From Proteromonas lacertae (Eukaryota; Sar; Bigyra; Opalinata; Proteromonadidae): a stretch of 64,000 nt of DNA. The notes under the pieces were generated by a model. The model worked only from the letters and a program-made list of their open reading frames with translations. It was not told the DNA's origin and made no database searches. Location: NCBI GenBank assembly GCA_002245135.1, contig NGBS01001160.1, positions 496,001-560,000 on the forward strand, written 5' to 3'. Positions 37,930 to 50,229 of this stretch are shown piece after piece. Position numbers and translations under genes: made by a program. Numbering within the stretch: the first letter of the stretch is position 1; every line of letters begins with the position of its first letter.

Positions 37930-38069
37930 CAAACACATTTTATTATTAATATGAAATATATATTCTTTATGAATGTGTTTTTATTATTCTAAAACAATCA
38001 ACAGAACATTCAAAAAATAAAAATGAAATAAAAAAGAAACGAATATCTTTTCAGTAAGTTGAATTTGTA

Positions 38070-40865
38070 ATGAGTAATAACTCAGGATCCAAGTTGATAA
38101 ATATTACCAGTAATGGTAAATCAAAAACATTTTGCATTTATAAGAAAATGGCTAGTTCAGAATTTCAAAAGATAGTTTCTTGTGGTTTATGTCTTCCTTC
38201 TGAAGACTGTATAGTTGGATTGAGAGACAATAAAACTCATGAAGTCATCATGCTATCAACTGTGGTAGAACATCCTGAAATAATGAAGAATAGTGATTAT
38301 ACTCTACTTCTATTAGATGGTATATATTAATGGTATAATTGAATAGATTCTGAACAAACTGGATCATGGGAAGAAAATGAGAAACAAATGCCTTCAAATG
38401 GAATAGATAACGAAGATATGTTTAATGAATACATATCCTCCCTTGAAAAAGAAAAAATCCTAAACAGTGAAGATATAAAAATCCTTTTAACAGAAATTGA
38501 AAATCCAGAATCACCTTTATCCAAAATACTATCAAATGTTTCTGAATCAGGAACATATGAATATTTCCGTAAGTTTATGTTACGATTCATTGGTGCAAGA
38601 CATCCAGAAAGTGGTGCAAATATCATAAAACTACTATCCTTTGTAGATGAAGAATATGAGAAAGGTCAATTTAACAGTTATGAACATGAAATAATAAAAG
38701 ATATAATATCACAATATGATGAAAGTGTAGTAATGATGTTGGAATATTTATTACATAAGAATTATAACAATTTAGAGAATTACATAATCCGATTAATCAA
38801 TACTCGTGTGAATGATGTGGTATATGTAAATGAGTTGATTTATCATGCAATTAATTATTTAATTGATAAAAGAAAGATTAATCCTTCCATATTAAACTGT
38901 ATATATATATTTATTTATTTATTCTAATAGATTTGGATATATTAATTCCTGAGTCTTATAATTATATAACTAACATGCATAATGATTTCTTAGTATGTTT
39001 ATATTATTATTATTATTATTTATTAATAGAGATCAATGAATTATATTGCCTTTGCTGATCGATATTATGAAGTATTAAGTATGTTGATAGAAAAACACAA
39101 TTTCAATAATAACAGAAAATATCATAAAGATGATGAAGAGGAAGAAGAAGAGGAAAATAGTGAAATAATGAATAGTAGATTAATAAACACAAAAACTAAC
39201 AAAGCCAATAATACTAAACAATATAGAAATGAAGGTAATAATAATTCCTATATTCCTCCTGTTCCTACATTAAATAATAACAACTATTCATATATACCAC
39301 CAGTACCATCTATCTCTAATAATCAATATTATTACTCAACAAATGTATCAGATAGTGATAATGAAGATAATAATAATAATAAATATGTAAGTAAATATAA
39401 GATAAAAACTAATATTAGTAATGATAATTATAATAATGATAGACCATTAACTAGTTATAGTAAAACAAGACCGCCTATTGATACATATACTAATGATTTA
39501 CCTACAGATCCACCAAAATATAGATCAATAAAATATCGTAATAATTCTGAAGAAGAAGATGATGATAAAGATGATGAAAATGTGAGATTAAAGAATGATT
39601 TAAGTAGTTATTCTGATGTTCCATTTGATTTAAATAATGAAAAAATGAAGAATAAAATCGATAAGAACAATTATATTCCTCCAAGACCAGGAGCACCAAC
39701 TCCATATCAAGATGAATATAGAAAAATAATCCAAAAGATCAGTAACAATGGATATTTCAAAAGAGAAGATACCAATGTATTAACAAAATTAATAAATGAA
39801 GAAGATGATGAAGTAATAAAGATATTAGAAGAATATGAAAGAACAGGTGAAGAAAAGAAATTATTCAGAGAATTGAAACAAATAGCGATGGTATATAGAA
39901 GTCGAATGGAAAAGAGTTATAATAATATAAATAATAATAATAATAATCTATTAAATACTCCAGAATCAGCAGCTAATACAAGTGAAGAAAGTGAAAGTCC
40001 AAATTACAGTCCAGCTGATATGTTAAAAACACTTCAAGACTTGCGAAGTGAACATTATATAACATCACAAGAGTTGAAAGTATTAGAGAATGTACTAGCT
40101 TATAGACCAGCAACTATATCTTATGCATTTGAAGCATTTAGTACTGATTATGATAAAGAGGAATTATCACATACATTGCATGTTATAGTAATGAAATTTA
40201 TAGAATTATGCGAGTCAGATCCTAACAATTCATTCGATTCAATCTTACAACATGCGAAGAATATGAATCTATTAGATGATCAATGTATACCATGGTTAAA
40301 GAGAGAATATCATAATGGTAATCAAATAGTATGGGGAGCTTGGCAATTATACTTAGAGAATCATGATATGGATGATTTTATTGATACATTAGAGCGTGTA
40401 TTTATACAACAATATATCAATGATGGATTAAATGAAGAACAGAAGAATGCATTGAAATTATTAATAGATTTAAGATTTAGTGGAATTATTAATATACAAC
40501 AAACTTCAATATTGAGACAAGCCATTTATTCGAATGATGAAAAGATAATGGGCGTTTTTCAGAATTATAGTTTGAATCCGTTGAATAAGAAGGATTTCTA
40601 TGAGAATATATTGTTGGTAGCTGATTATTATTTGAGAAATGGTGATGTGTTAAACCCTACGAATAATAATGAACAGTTAAAAAAGAAGATTTATGAATTA
40701 TTTAGTAGAAATAAAATTACTGATAAAAGAGGGTTAAATATATTGAATAAAGCCATTGATGAGAATGATGCTAACATAATGGCTTGTTGGGAATTGTATT
40801 TAGAAAATGAGAATGAGAAAGAGTTTATATTGAATATTGAATCTTTAATACATGCTTACTTATAA
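38070..40865 (+). CDS. Unknown helical-repeat protein with ubiquitin/DIX-size N-terminal domain
   Basis: From ATG 38070 (MSNNSGSKLINITSNGKSKT) a first exon of ~85 residues has alternating strands (KTFCIYKKM, CIVGLRDNK, YTLLLLD) like a small beta-grasp or DIX-sized domain. A 27-nt intron follows. The rest, with two more introns around 38900 and 39010, is built from ~60-95-residue helical repeats of the form L..L...G.I....eh.iikdii...d..v...lE.yl.....ndl...L. Examples are FNSYEHEIIKDIISQYDESV, IVWGAWQLYLENHDMDDFID, KIMGVFQNYSLNPLNKKDFY and NIMACWELYLENENEKEFIL. A ~250-residue Asn/Tyr/Pro-rich disordered region (with twice-repeated YIPPVP) sits between the repeat blocks. About 870 residues. No function is known to me; such repeat scaffolds usually bind proteins. 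Confidence 0.7.
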
Positions 40866-41008
40866 TTAACATATAATTTTTAAACATCATTATACAGTTA
40901 TTGTTTATTAATGTTTTTTTAATTATTAGAAATATATTCGTTTGTTATGTGATGAAACGAATATAAAATATAAGTTTGATTAACTCAAATATCATCTCAA
41001 TAATAAAA

Positions 41009-41835
41009 ATGCAAATTTCTGGCTCATTCCAAAATGTATGAATATAAAAATAACATAATTCATAAATAGTGTTTAGCAGTATTAGTTTATGGTAAAATAA
41101 AAGGAGTTGACATCCAATATGAGAGTAATAGTGGAAATGTAATGTTAAACAATAAAGAAACTAATGCAATTGATGCTTATAAAGAATTAGTAGGCAATGA
41201 TGAGATTGATGGTGCAATTCTAAAACTATGTGGTGATTTATTCAGTTCAAAGTATTATTCAATGTTGATAGAAAAAGTATTTACTATTAATATAATATTT
41301 TAGTATGGAATTCTTCGTTCAATGCTTAATATGGGAGTTAGAGAAAGTATTTTACAGATTAATACAACAAAAGAAATAATGTCAAGTGGTTTTGGGAGTA
41401 TAATATATTGCTTTATTGTTTAATTCAATAGATTATTTGAAAGAATGTACAAAAATGGTAGATCACTTAAAAGATGTTAGTTTAAGCAGCAAAATATTGT
41501 TGTGGTGCAGCTTATATCCATTTTACCATATAATAATGTTACCAAGATTACAAAAAGAATACTCAGAACTAACAAACTGGTATAAGAATGTAATTATTGA
41601 AAATGATTTAAAAACAATATTAGAATGTTATGAAAGTGATTGTAAATTATGTGGAGATAGAAGAAATGAAGAATCAGTACAAATTGATATATTACCAGAT
41701 GGTGTATTAGTAGGTAAAATGGCTGATGTTAGTATTAGTTTAAATGAAGGTTATAAAAAGAAAATTGAAGTAAGAAAGGTGGATAAAAGTCAAGCTCCAG
41801 CTTGTCCTGAAAAGAAAGAAGTAAAATTACCTACT

Positions 41836-41866
<31 letters not shown>

Positions 41867-42438
41867 GTGCAATATGTACTGATGCAAAAGAAGAAGTAAC
41901 CCCAGAAGAACCAGTAAATGATGAAGAAAAGAAATCATTTGTATTATTAGATCAATTACATATCTCTCATTTTACTCAAAGACATGAAGCATTATGTGAT
42001 ATAGAATCAGTGTTAAGAGTATTAGATCAATCTAAAGGAATCCCAACAAAGAATTTATTGTTAAAAGCAAAGAAAGCATTAAATGCTGAAGATAGCGGAA
42101 TATGGATAGTTATTGCAAATGCTAATACTAATGTTGATATGAATAAATTGACGAAGAAACTAGGATATAAAAGTGGAAGTTTAAGATTTGCTAATGAAGA
42201 TATATTGAAGAGTTTATGTGGTGTTAGTCACGGACATTTATCACTTTTTGCTTTAATGAATGATAGTGAGAAGAAATGTCAATTGATTGTAGATGAAAGT
42301 TTATTGAAGTGTGATAAGATAAGTTTACATCCATTGATTAATACATCTTCAGTATATATATCTGAAAAAGGATTTGAATGTTTGATACACCATTTTAGAG
42401 GAGATAACTATAAAGTATTGAATTTTAATGAGTTATAA
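41009..42438 (+). CDS. GST-C-like / YbaK (prolyl-tRNA deacylase-like) fusion protein
   Basis: Exons starting at 41009 (MQISGSFQNCLAVLVYGKIK) join across introns of 34, 27 and 34 nt to about 444 residues. The first ~190 residues resemble a GST C-terminal domain as found at the N-termini of aminoacyl-tRNA synthetases and eEF1B-gamma: mostly helical, with SSKILLWCSLYPFYHIIMLP and the late ELTNWYKNVI. A linker with a poly-Asn run follows. The C-terminal half is a YbaK/ProX editing domain: GIPTKNLLLKAKKA, GIWIVIANANTNVDMNKLTK, SGSLRFANEDILKSLCGVSH, LSLFALMNDSEKKCQLIVD and ISLHPLINTSSVYIS. The Lys in TKNLLLK and the FALMND and HPL motifs are the expected catalytic region. It probably clears mis-charged tRNA in trans, with the GST-like domain docking it to a synthetase complex (inference). 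Confidence 0.82.
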
Positions 42439-42555
42439 ATATATAAACGAATTGGGTATGCTTAAAATTTGTTGTGTTTGATATATTTTGCTGATACATG
42501 ATTTCTGTGTATGTAAATAAAAAATTCCATAAATGAAACGACTCAATATTTTGAA

Positions 42556-45500
42556 ATGTTGCATTTGATAGATAAAGTGTTATATGCTAAATTAGCATGT
42601 GATATGAAAGTATTATAATTAATTTATTTTTATTAGGAGAAAGAGAGAATAGAAAGAAGTGTTAATGAGTTAGATTTAGTTGTAGAATATGAAACTGATA
42701 TTCAAAAGTTGAAAGTGTTTAATGTATGTGAAATGAAAGAGAAGCGAATATTAAAATTGTTAGAGAATAACTGTTTGTTGTTAGTTTGTTGTTCCTCCTT
42801 CATTTGTCCATGTAAAATGTATGAGATGAATGATGATGGTGAATATATGATATATTGCAGAGAATATTACAGTAGAGACTTGAAAGAGATAATTCAACAG
42901 AAATCCTTTTCAAATCATGATGTATGTAGTATAATATGTTCAATATGTGATAATGTAATGGTATTGAATGAAAATGAGATTGTAGTAGGTAATTTGAAGA
43001 GTAGTAATGTGATATATGAAGAGAATGGTATTTTAAAGTTATGTGATTTATGTTTGAATGAAATAAGAAAAGAAGAAGATATGAGATTGTATGATATATG
43101 CTTCACAAGTCCAGAAGAGTTGAATGGATTAGAATGTGATGAAGGAAGTGTGATTTGGTCAATTGGCTGTATATTTTATGAAATGATGTTTAAGAAATTA
43201 CCATTTTCAGAAGATAATAATATTTATAAAACCAAAGAGAATATTGTGAGATGTAAATATGGTATTGATATAGAATGTGATAAAATGATGAAAGAGATGA
43301 TATGTAGAATGTTGAAAGTGAAGAATGAAGATAGAATGAGTTTAAAAGAGTTGAAGAAAGAAATGATAAAAATGAGTGAAATATTGATAGATGAAAGTGA
43401 TAATATGATGATATGTGAAGAAAGAAAAGATATGTTATATAATAATGATATTGTAATTATAAAATTTCCAATAGCATATCCATCAGAATATTATGTTGAC
43501 AATGAAAAAAGAAAAGTGATAAGAGATAAATTGATAGAATCCTACAATAGTCAACCAAATGAAATAATATTGTCAATATTATTGATGATGAAATTATTTA
43601 AAGAAGATAATTCAATTGAAAATAGATTGAAATTTCAAATACATCATAAATGTAGATATGGAGAATGTAATTTAGATGAGATAATATTTAAGATAGAAAG
43701 TGATTATTCAGATAATGAAATGATGAAAATAGAACCAGATTGTATATGTTTGTGTGAAGAAGGAATGAGTTATTTATTTAGAATATTGAGAAAAATCAAT
43801 CCAACTAAGCTGTTATTTAGTATTTTTCTATATATTGTTATTTGTATAGATTTTATTCAAATACCAATTATTCGTCAATCATTGTTTATATCATATTTGA
43901 CTGGATTATCAAATCTACAAACATTAGATTTATCATGTTGTAAAATTACTTCCTATTTCATTGAATCATTTGTTAAATCAATTTCATTAATGAAATTGAA
44001 ACATTTAGATCTTCATTGTATTTATAATCATATTGTTATTCTATGAAATAGATAATGACATTGGTGTGAAAGGATTTAAATTGTTACTTCCATATTTGAA
44101 TTTATTAATCAACAAAGATAATGAATTAGATCTTGAAGTAATGAATTTAGATGATGAATGTATGATGTTATTATCATCAGAATTATATAAATATTCAAAT
44201 CTTAAGAACATCAATATTCAATACAACGAAAATATTCATTCAATAGGATTAAAAGCATTATTCTCCATATTTCCAATTTCAAATATAAACTTTGGTTTAA
44301 ATGGATGTAGAGAGTTACTGATTGATAAAGACATTCCTGAATTAGTCAAATATATAAACCGATGCAATGAATTATATCTGATTAATTTAGAAATAGATGA
44401 TGATATTTTCAAAAGATTCATTTCATTAAGATCAAATGAATTGAAAGAAATAGAAAAGTTAGATTTGAGTTGTAAAATTTGATATTTTTATTATTATATA
44501 GATAATAAACTAACATACAAAAGTATAGAAATACTGATTAACAATTTGTCTTCATTTCCAAATCTTCAACATCTTGAATTAAATGGAAATGAGATAAGAG
44601 ATGAAGGAATGAAAATATTATCTCCACATTTGCGTCTATTAAAAGAATGGGATGATAGAATAGATTGTTCAAGTATAAATACTATCTTTTAATATTCAAT
44701 AGAAATGGGATTATCTTCAACTGGATTAAAATATTTATTAGATGGTTTAAAGAGTATTCATCATAAGATCAGATTGGATATAAGTGACAATAATATAGAT
44801 TCAAATGGAATAAAGTATTTGATGAATTATATGAAAGAGAATGATAATATTAAAGAATTGAATATTCAAAGTATATTTATGGTAGTTTTTAATTTGTTTA
44901 ATAGATAATCCAATTGGTAATGCTGGAGTTAAGCTATTAATAAACAATTTGAATGTTGTCAATAAGTTGGATAGAACGAATTTGAGTAATATCTCAATAG
45001 ATGATGAAAGTGTGATATTATTAGCTGATGAGATAGATTCAATTTCTAATTGCCACACAATAGACTTAAGTGAAAATAATATCAGAATGAATGGATTAAA
45101 ATCAATTTGTTCCAAAACATTAGAAAAAGAAGAATATCCATTTATTCAAATGAATAATAAATCATGGAGAAAAGAAGAATTGGAATATTATTTGGATTAT
45201 TGTATTAAAAAGAATAGAAGAAGTTATGAAAAATGTTATGATTTTTCCAGTATATTATTTGTGTTTATAATGAAATAGATTTAAATCTGAATGATTCTCA
45301 CATTTCATTAATTAAACAGATTGATTATAAAGAACTTGATATATCCAATAACAAGATTAATTGTAATGGATTAAAAGAATTAACAGATTCTTTACCAGAA
45401 AATGTTGAATATATTTCAATTCATAATAATGAAATTGGAGATGAAGGAATAGAGATAATATGTAAATATTTAGATAAATTCCTCATAGTTTCATCATTAA

Positions 45501-45855
45501 ACATCTCAAGTATTTTATTAATATAATAATTTTCTATATTCTATTCTATATAGAAATTGGGATGAGTGAAAAAGGATTGATGATGTTAATAGAAAGATTA
45601 AAAAGTTACAAACAATTAGAAGAGATTAACCTATTAGGAAATGAATTAGATGAAAGAGAATTGAGATTAATGAAAGAAAGCAAAGAAGTATTTGATTGTT
45701 TAGAAAAATTATCAATAACATTAAAAGAAGATATAGATAAATCAGAATTAAAATCATTTTTAGAAACATTTACATCAATTGGAATAATAAAATTGGATGG
45801 AATATCAGAAGAAGAAAAAGAAGAGCTATTAAATCAATTCTTCAATATAAAATAA
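42556..45855 (+). CDS. Pseudokinase-LRR protein
   Basis: The start at 42556 (MLHLIDKVLYAKLACDMKEK) leads into a protein-kinase-like domain. Subdomain landmarks are present but the catalytic residues are not: the HRDLKxxN loop reads VVGNLKSSNVIY, DFG reads LCDLCL, while the APE (TSPEELNGL), DxWSxGC (SVIWSIGCIFYEMM) and final Arg helix (EDRMSLKEL) are conserved. The second half is a leucine-rich-repeat region of the RNI/NOD type (LQTLDLSCCKIT, LQHLELNGNEIRDEGMKIL, NVEYISIHNNEIGDEGIEII), with short introns often cutting between repeats at the same phase. About 1040 residues. Loss of HRD-Asp and DFG-Asp predicts no phosphotransfer; the domain probably acts as a scaffold. Start and several exon borders are by frame continuity only. 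Confidence 0.75.
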
Positions 45856-46081
45856 TAAGCTGCATCTGTATAGTTAGTCTAAATAACGTGATTTTGTTAT
45901 TTTGTAAAATTATTAAGTGAAAATTGAAATAACAAATTGGAGTTTAAAAATAAATAGCAAACACTTTACTATGAATACTAAATTACATATAAATGAGAAA
46001 TGATGTTTATATCATAATATGACTATTTTTGCAAAATAGAATTTACTCAAACAAGTTTGTAATTTGAAACAACTTTTTATA

Positions 46082-49000
46082 ATGTTCACTGTAGCAGCCG
46101 CAGCTGTGAGGAATAAAGCAGATCTAAATGCTCAACAAGGCGGTGGTGGTTTGAAATGTATTTAAAAAATGTTGTAATTCTATATCTTAGTTAAAAAGCC
46201 AGGAGAAGGTTTGGAAGAGACAAATGTAAAAATTAACCCAGTCTATGGATATCAAAAGAAAGTAAGACATCCACGAAAATATCTTTCAACCAAGGATAGG
46301 AATTCTTCCAGTTCTAACCTATCAAGCCATGATGATACAACAAAATACTACATTGCTAGATATTATAAATACACAATAAACCCAAATGCTACATATAAAG
46401 TAATATGGGATTTAATTGTATCTCTAATAGTAATTTATTCTATAATATTGGTTCCATTACAATTATCTTTTTCTGTAGCAATAGATGGCGCATTTACTGT
46501 AATGGATTGGATAGTAGATGCTTTATTTATGATAGATATCTTCGTAAATTTCTTTACTGCATATAATGATAGTCGAGGAACTGTGTATAATAATTGTATG
46601 ATAGTAAAGCATTATTTAAAAAGTTGGTTTATAATCGATTTAGTTTCTACTATTCCTTTTGACAGGATTTTTTGTATATATTTATACATATTTTATCTAT
46701 AATAAATAAATAGCATCAGCGTCCTCTGCGCTAAAGTTAATCCGTCTTTTAAAAATCATTAGATTATTAAAACTATTAAAACTGATCCGATTATTGAAGT
46801 TAGTTAGATATATTGATATAATCAAAGAAAGCTTCCCAGGCAATGAAACACTCTTCACGATTATTTCATTTTCAGTCACTTTAACTATGACTGGTCATTT
46901 AATGGCATGTTTATGGTATGCAACAATCTCAGTTGAGCATAATGATTTAGACTGGATTGATCTTACTCCAGATATTGATTTAAATAACATTGGAAAGAAA
47001 TATGTAGCTTCAATATACTGGGCTTTTACAACGTATATATATATATATTGTTTAATATGCAATTATTAGAATGACAACTGTTGGTTTTGGTGATATAGTT
47101 GCTGAGAGTATAAGTGAGAAGATAGTAGCTTCAATATCTATGGTTATAGGAGCTGCTGTATTAGGTTATGTGATGGGTAATATATCAATGTTATTACAAG
47201 ATTATAATATAGTAGATGGAAGTAAAAGGAAAAAGATGGAAAGATTGAAGAATTATTGTGTATAGTCTATATATTAATATATATTGTTTAATAGTTGGAT
47301 AGAAATATTCCAATTAATTTAAGGAAAAGATTAGAAGCACAACAGAAATACAGCCAGAACAATAAATCAGTTATCAATGAAGATGATTTATTGAACAAAT
47401 TCCCATCTAGAGATCATATTGGATTGGTTTATAAAGAATATGGATCATATATTGAAGATGTTCGAGTATTGAAAGAATTCTATAATTACACTGCTGTTTG
47501 TCAATTTGTACATTTATTATATCCATTTTATGCAATTAAAGGAGAGTTTATTATGTTAAGAGGTGAAATTGCCTATCAAATATACGTATTAAGAAATGGT
47601 TTACTGTATTATGGTTTACCTGTTGGTGGAAAAATAGACACAAACAAATCAAATATTGTAACAACAGTGATGGGTGAAATGCCTAAGAATGAGTTCTTTG
47701 GTAAAGATGCATTGAATGTACATGAAAGTATTTACTCTTATAATGTATTATGTGAAGGAAGGAGTGAATTATTATTTGCAAGAAGTGCTGATATATTGCC
47801 ATTAATTAACACTTATCCATATCTTAAGGAGAATATGTTTGTGAATGAAGTAGAAGTGATGAATAGGATATCCAATGCAAGGTATATATTTTATATTATA
47901 TAATATTATATATAGTGAATTTATGAGTAAAACACAAATATCTCCTCGAAGATTAATCAGACCAAAAGATACTTCAAGATTTAAATCACATCACCATCAA
48001 ATCGAATATAAGACATTAAGTACTGGTTATAAACAAACTCCATTATCTTTAATTAGTGGTAGAGTTAACAAGAGAAGGAGTAATATAAATTTACCTAATT
48101 CATATATTGATTCTCCACTGTCCTCTGGTAGAAATCTAGCTCCTGCTAGTCCAATGAATGGAGGAAGTAAAAATGATTCTTCAAATACAACACCTTCAAA
48201 TCATACAGTAAATTTAGAAATGACTGAAGTTAAAACGGATGAGGTGAAGATAGAAATAGAAAATAATGATAATAATGATGATAATAATCAATATGAAAAA
48301 GAGAATATGATAATGGATAACACTGAATTAAATACACTATTAAACTCACAAAGAGGTAATACAAATCTACAAATTAATGTGAAGCAACAAACACTGCAAG
48401 AACAACCAGAAGAGCCAGTAATTCCAATTCTGAAAACAGTAAGAGGAAGTACATTCAGTGAAGATAGAGCATCAACAACATCAACAAGAACTTCAGTAAT
48501 ATCTCAAGAATCATCATTTAAAGCATTTAAGAAACATCATTATGTTATATATCCTTATCATCCTTTCAAAATTGTTTGGGATGTGTATATAGCTATATTG
48601 ATCATGTATAGTGTTATTGAAGTTCCATTGGTAATAGCATTCGAAATAACATTACCTGATCTTTTACATGTTTTAGATTTATATATTATTACGGTATCAT
48701 TTGTGATTGACATATTACTATCTTTTAATACTGGATTGATGAATTCATTTGAAGCTCCAAATTATAATCGAAAAGATATATGTAAATCATATTTAAAGTT
48801 CTGGTTTTGGGTTGATTTAGTATCAACTATTCCATTTGATGAATTGTTTTCTAATACTAGTGGATTAAAAGCAACTAAATTGATTAAAATTATTCGATTA
48901 ATTCGATTGATTAGGTTAATTCGTCTTTTAAAACTGGATAAAATTATGCAGAAATATGATGATTCAATTAATATAAATCCAATAGTGATGCAAATCGTTA

Positions 49001-50115
49001 AACAGTTATTTGTGATGTTATTTATCGCTCATTTAGTTGGTTGTTTATGGTATGGAGTTTCTGCTTATTCTATAACTGAAGATGATCCAAATAGTAACTG
49101 GGTAACTGATTATTGTGTATATCAAAATGCTTCAAATCTTAATGATTGTCTGTCATTAAAGAATGAATCATTGGGTATAAAATACTTGACTTCTGTCTAC
49201 TTTTCTTTTGCTCTAATGGGTACTGTTGGTTATGGAGATATACATGCTCATCATTCGAATGTAACTGAGATGTTAGTTTGCTGTGTTTTATTAGTAATTG
49301 GTACAACAGCTATGTCTTATTTAGTCTCCAGTGTGATGAGTTCTGTTCAAAGTGTGAATCCTGGTAAAGCAATAAGAAGTGATAAATTGAGATTAATCAA
49401 TGGATATAGTGATGATATTGGATTATCGGATGATATGACGAAAAGATTAAGACAAATTAGTGATTATACTTTGACAATACAAAGTGGATTTGATATTGAT
49501 ACAATATTTAATAACTTCCCAAATATGTTAAAGAGGGAAGTATTAGAAATATCTACTGATCCAATTGTCTCAACATTTGGAATATTGAATGAATTAGAAG
49601 TATCATTTCCTGGTTTTGTAGCTTATATTTGGCCTTTGTTTAGATGCTATCAAGCTAGAGCGAATGATTATTTATGGAAAACAGGTGAAGATATAAATGA
49701 ATTGTATTTCATATTACATGGAGAATTGAAACTAAAGAAAATGAATGGTCAAAGCACAATGATTAAAGTTGGATCAATTTTAGGAGAAGCATCAATGTTA
49801 ATTCCATTAAGTGTATATTGTATTAATTGTAGTGATTGTCAAGCTGTAATAACAAGCCAGATATTATCACTGCAAAGAAATCAATTTGAGTATATTAAAG
49901 GTATTAGTTTTGAAGTTTATAACCAAATGAAACAGAAATTGTTGAATAACTTAGAGATTGAACAACCTATTTATATAGATCCTGTAAATATTGATGATGA
50001 GATCAAAGAGATGTGCTTGTGTATTGAGAGTTATTGCCCTCCTAGAAGCACTCACGAATTTTTGACTGATGTAAATATAACTAATATAACTGAGGGTGGT
50101 GATGATAAGAACTAA
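46082..50115 (+). CDS. Two-domain (12-TM) voltage-gated K+ channel with CNBD-like domains
   Basis: From ATG 46082 (MFTVAAAAVRNKADLNAQQG) the exons encode a 6-TM voltage-gated core with S4 LIRLLKIIRLLKLLKLIRLL, a pore motif TTVGFGD and a C-linker/CNBD-like domain (FYAIKGEFIMLRGEIAYQIY). The next intron (47882-47915, 34 nt, GTATAT...TAG) joins in frame to a ~210-residue disordered linker and then a second 6-TM core: YPYHPFKIVWDVYIAILIMY, S4 LIKIIRLIRLIRLIRLLKLD, pore GTVGYGD, and a second CNBD-like fold (YLWKTGEDINELYFILHGEL). Total about 1270 residues. EAG/HCN/CNG-type channels are normally tetramers of single-core subunits; here two cores appear fused. Both CNBDs lack the Arg that holds the cyclic-nucleotide phosphate, so they may be ligand-free, as in EAG channels. 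The two-gene alternative would leave ~35 bp between stop and start. Confidence 0.82.
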
Positions 50116-50229
50116 TAGTAAAGTATATAATTAACAAAAATTTTCCTAATAATTCAATTTATTGTTAATTTGTTGTTTTTTGTATTTCAATAATATATTC
50201 GTTACATTTTGTATTTTAAAAATTTTATA

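Noticed and set aside
27862-37936. Dozens of minus-strand frames rich in Tyr, His, Leu, Thr and Ile
   Set aside because: They are shadows of the Cys/Asp/Gly codons of the giant repeat gene and recur with its 1353-bp period.
47882-47930. Reading the two channel cores as two separate genes
   Set aside because: Possible, but it would leave no intergenic space and would make a perfectly framed, typical 34-nt intron accidental. Kept as the named alternative.
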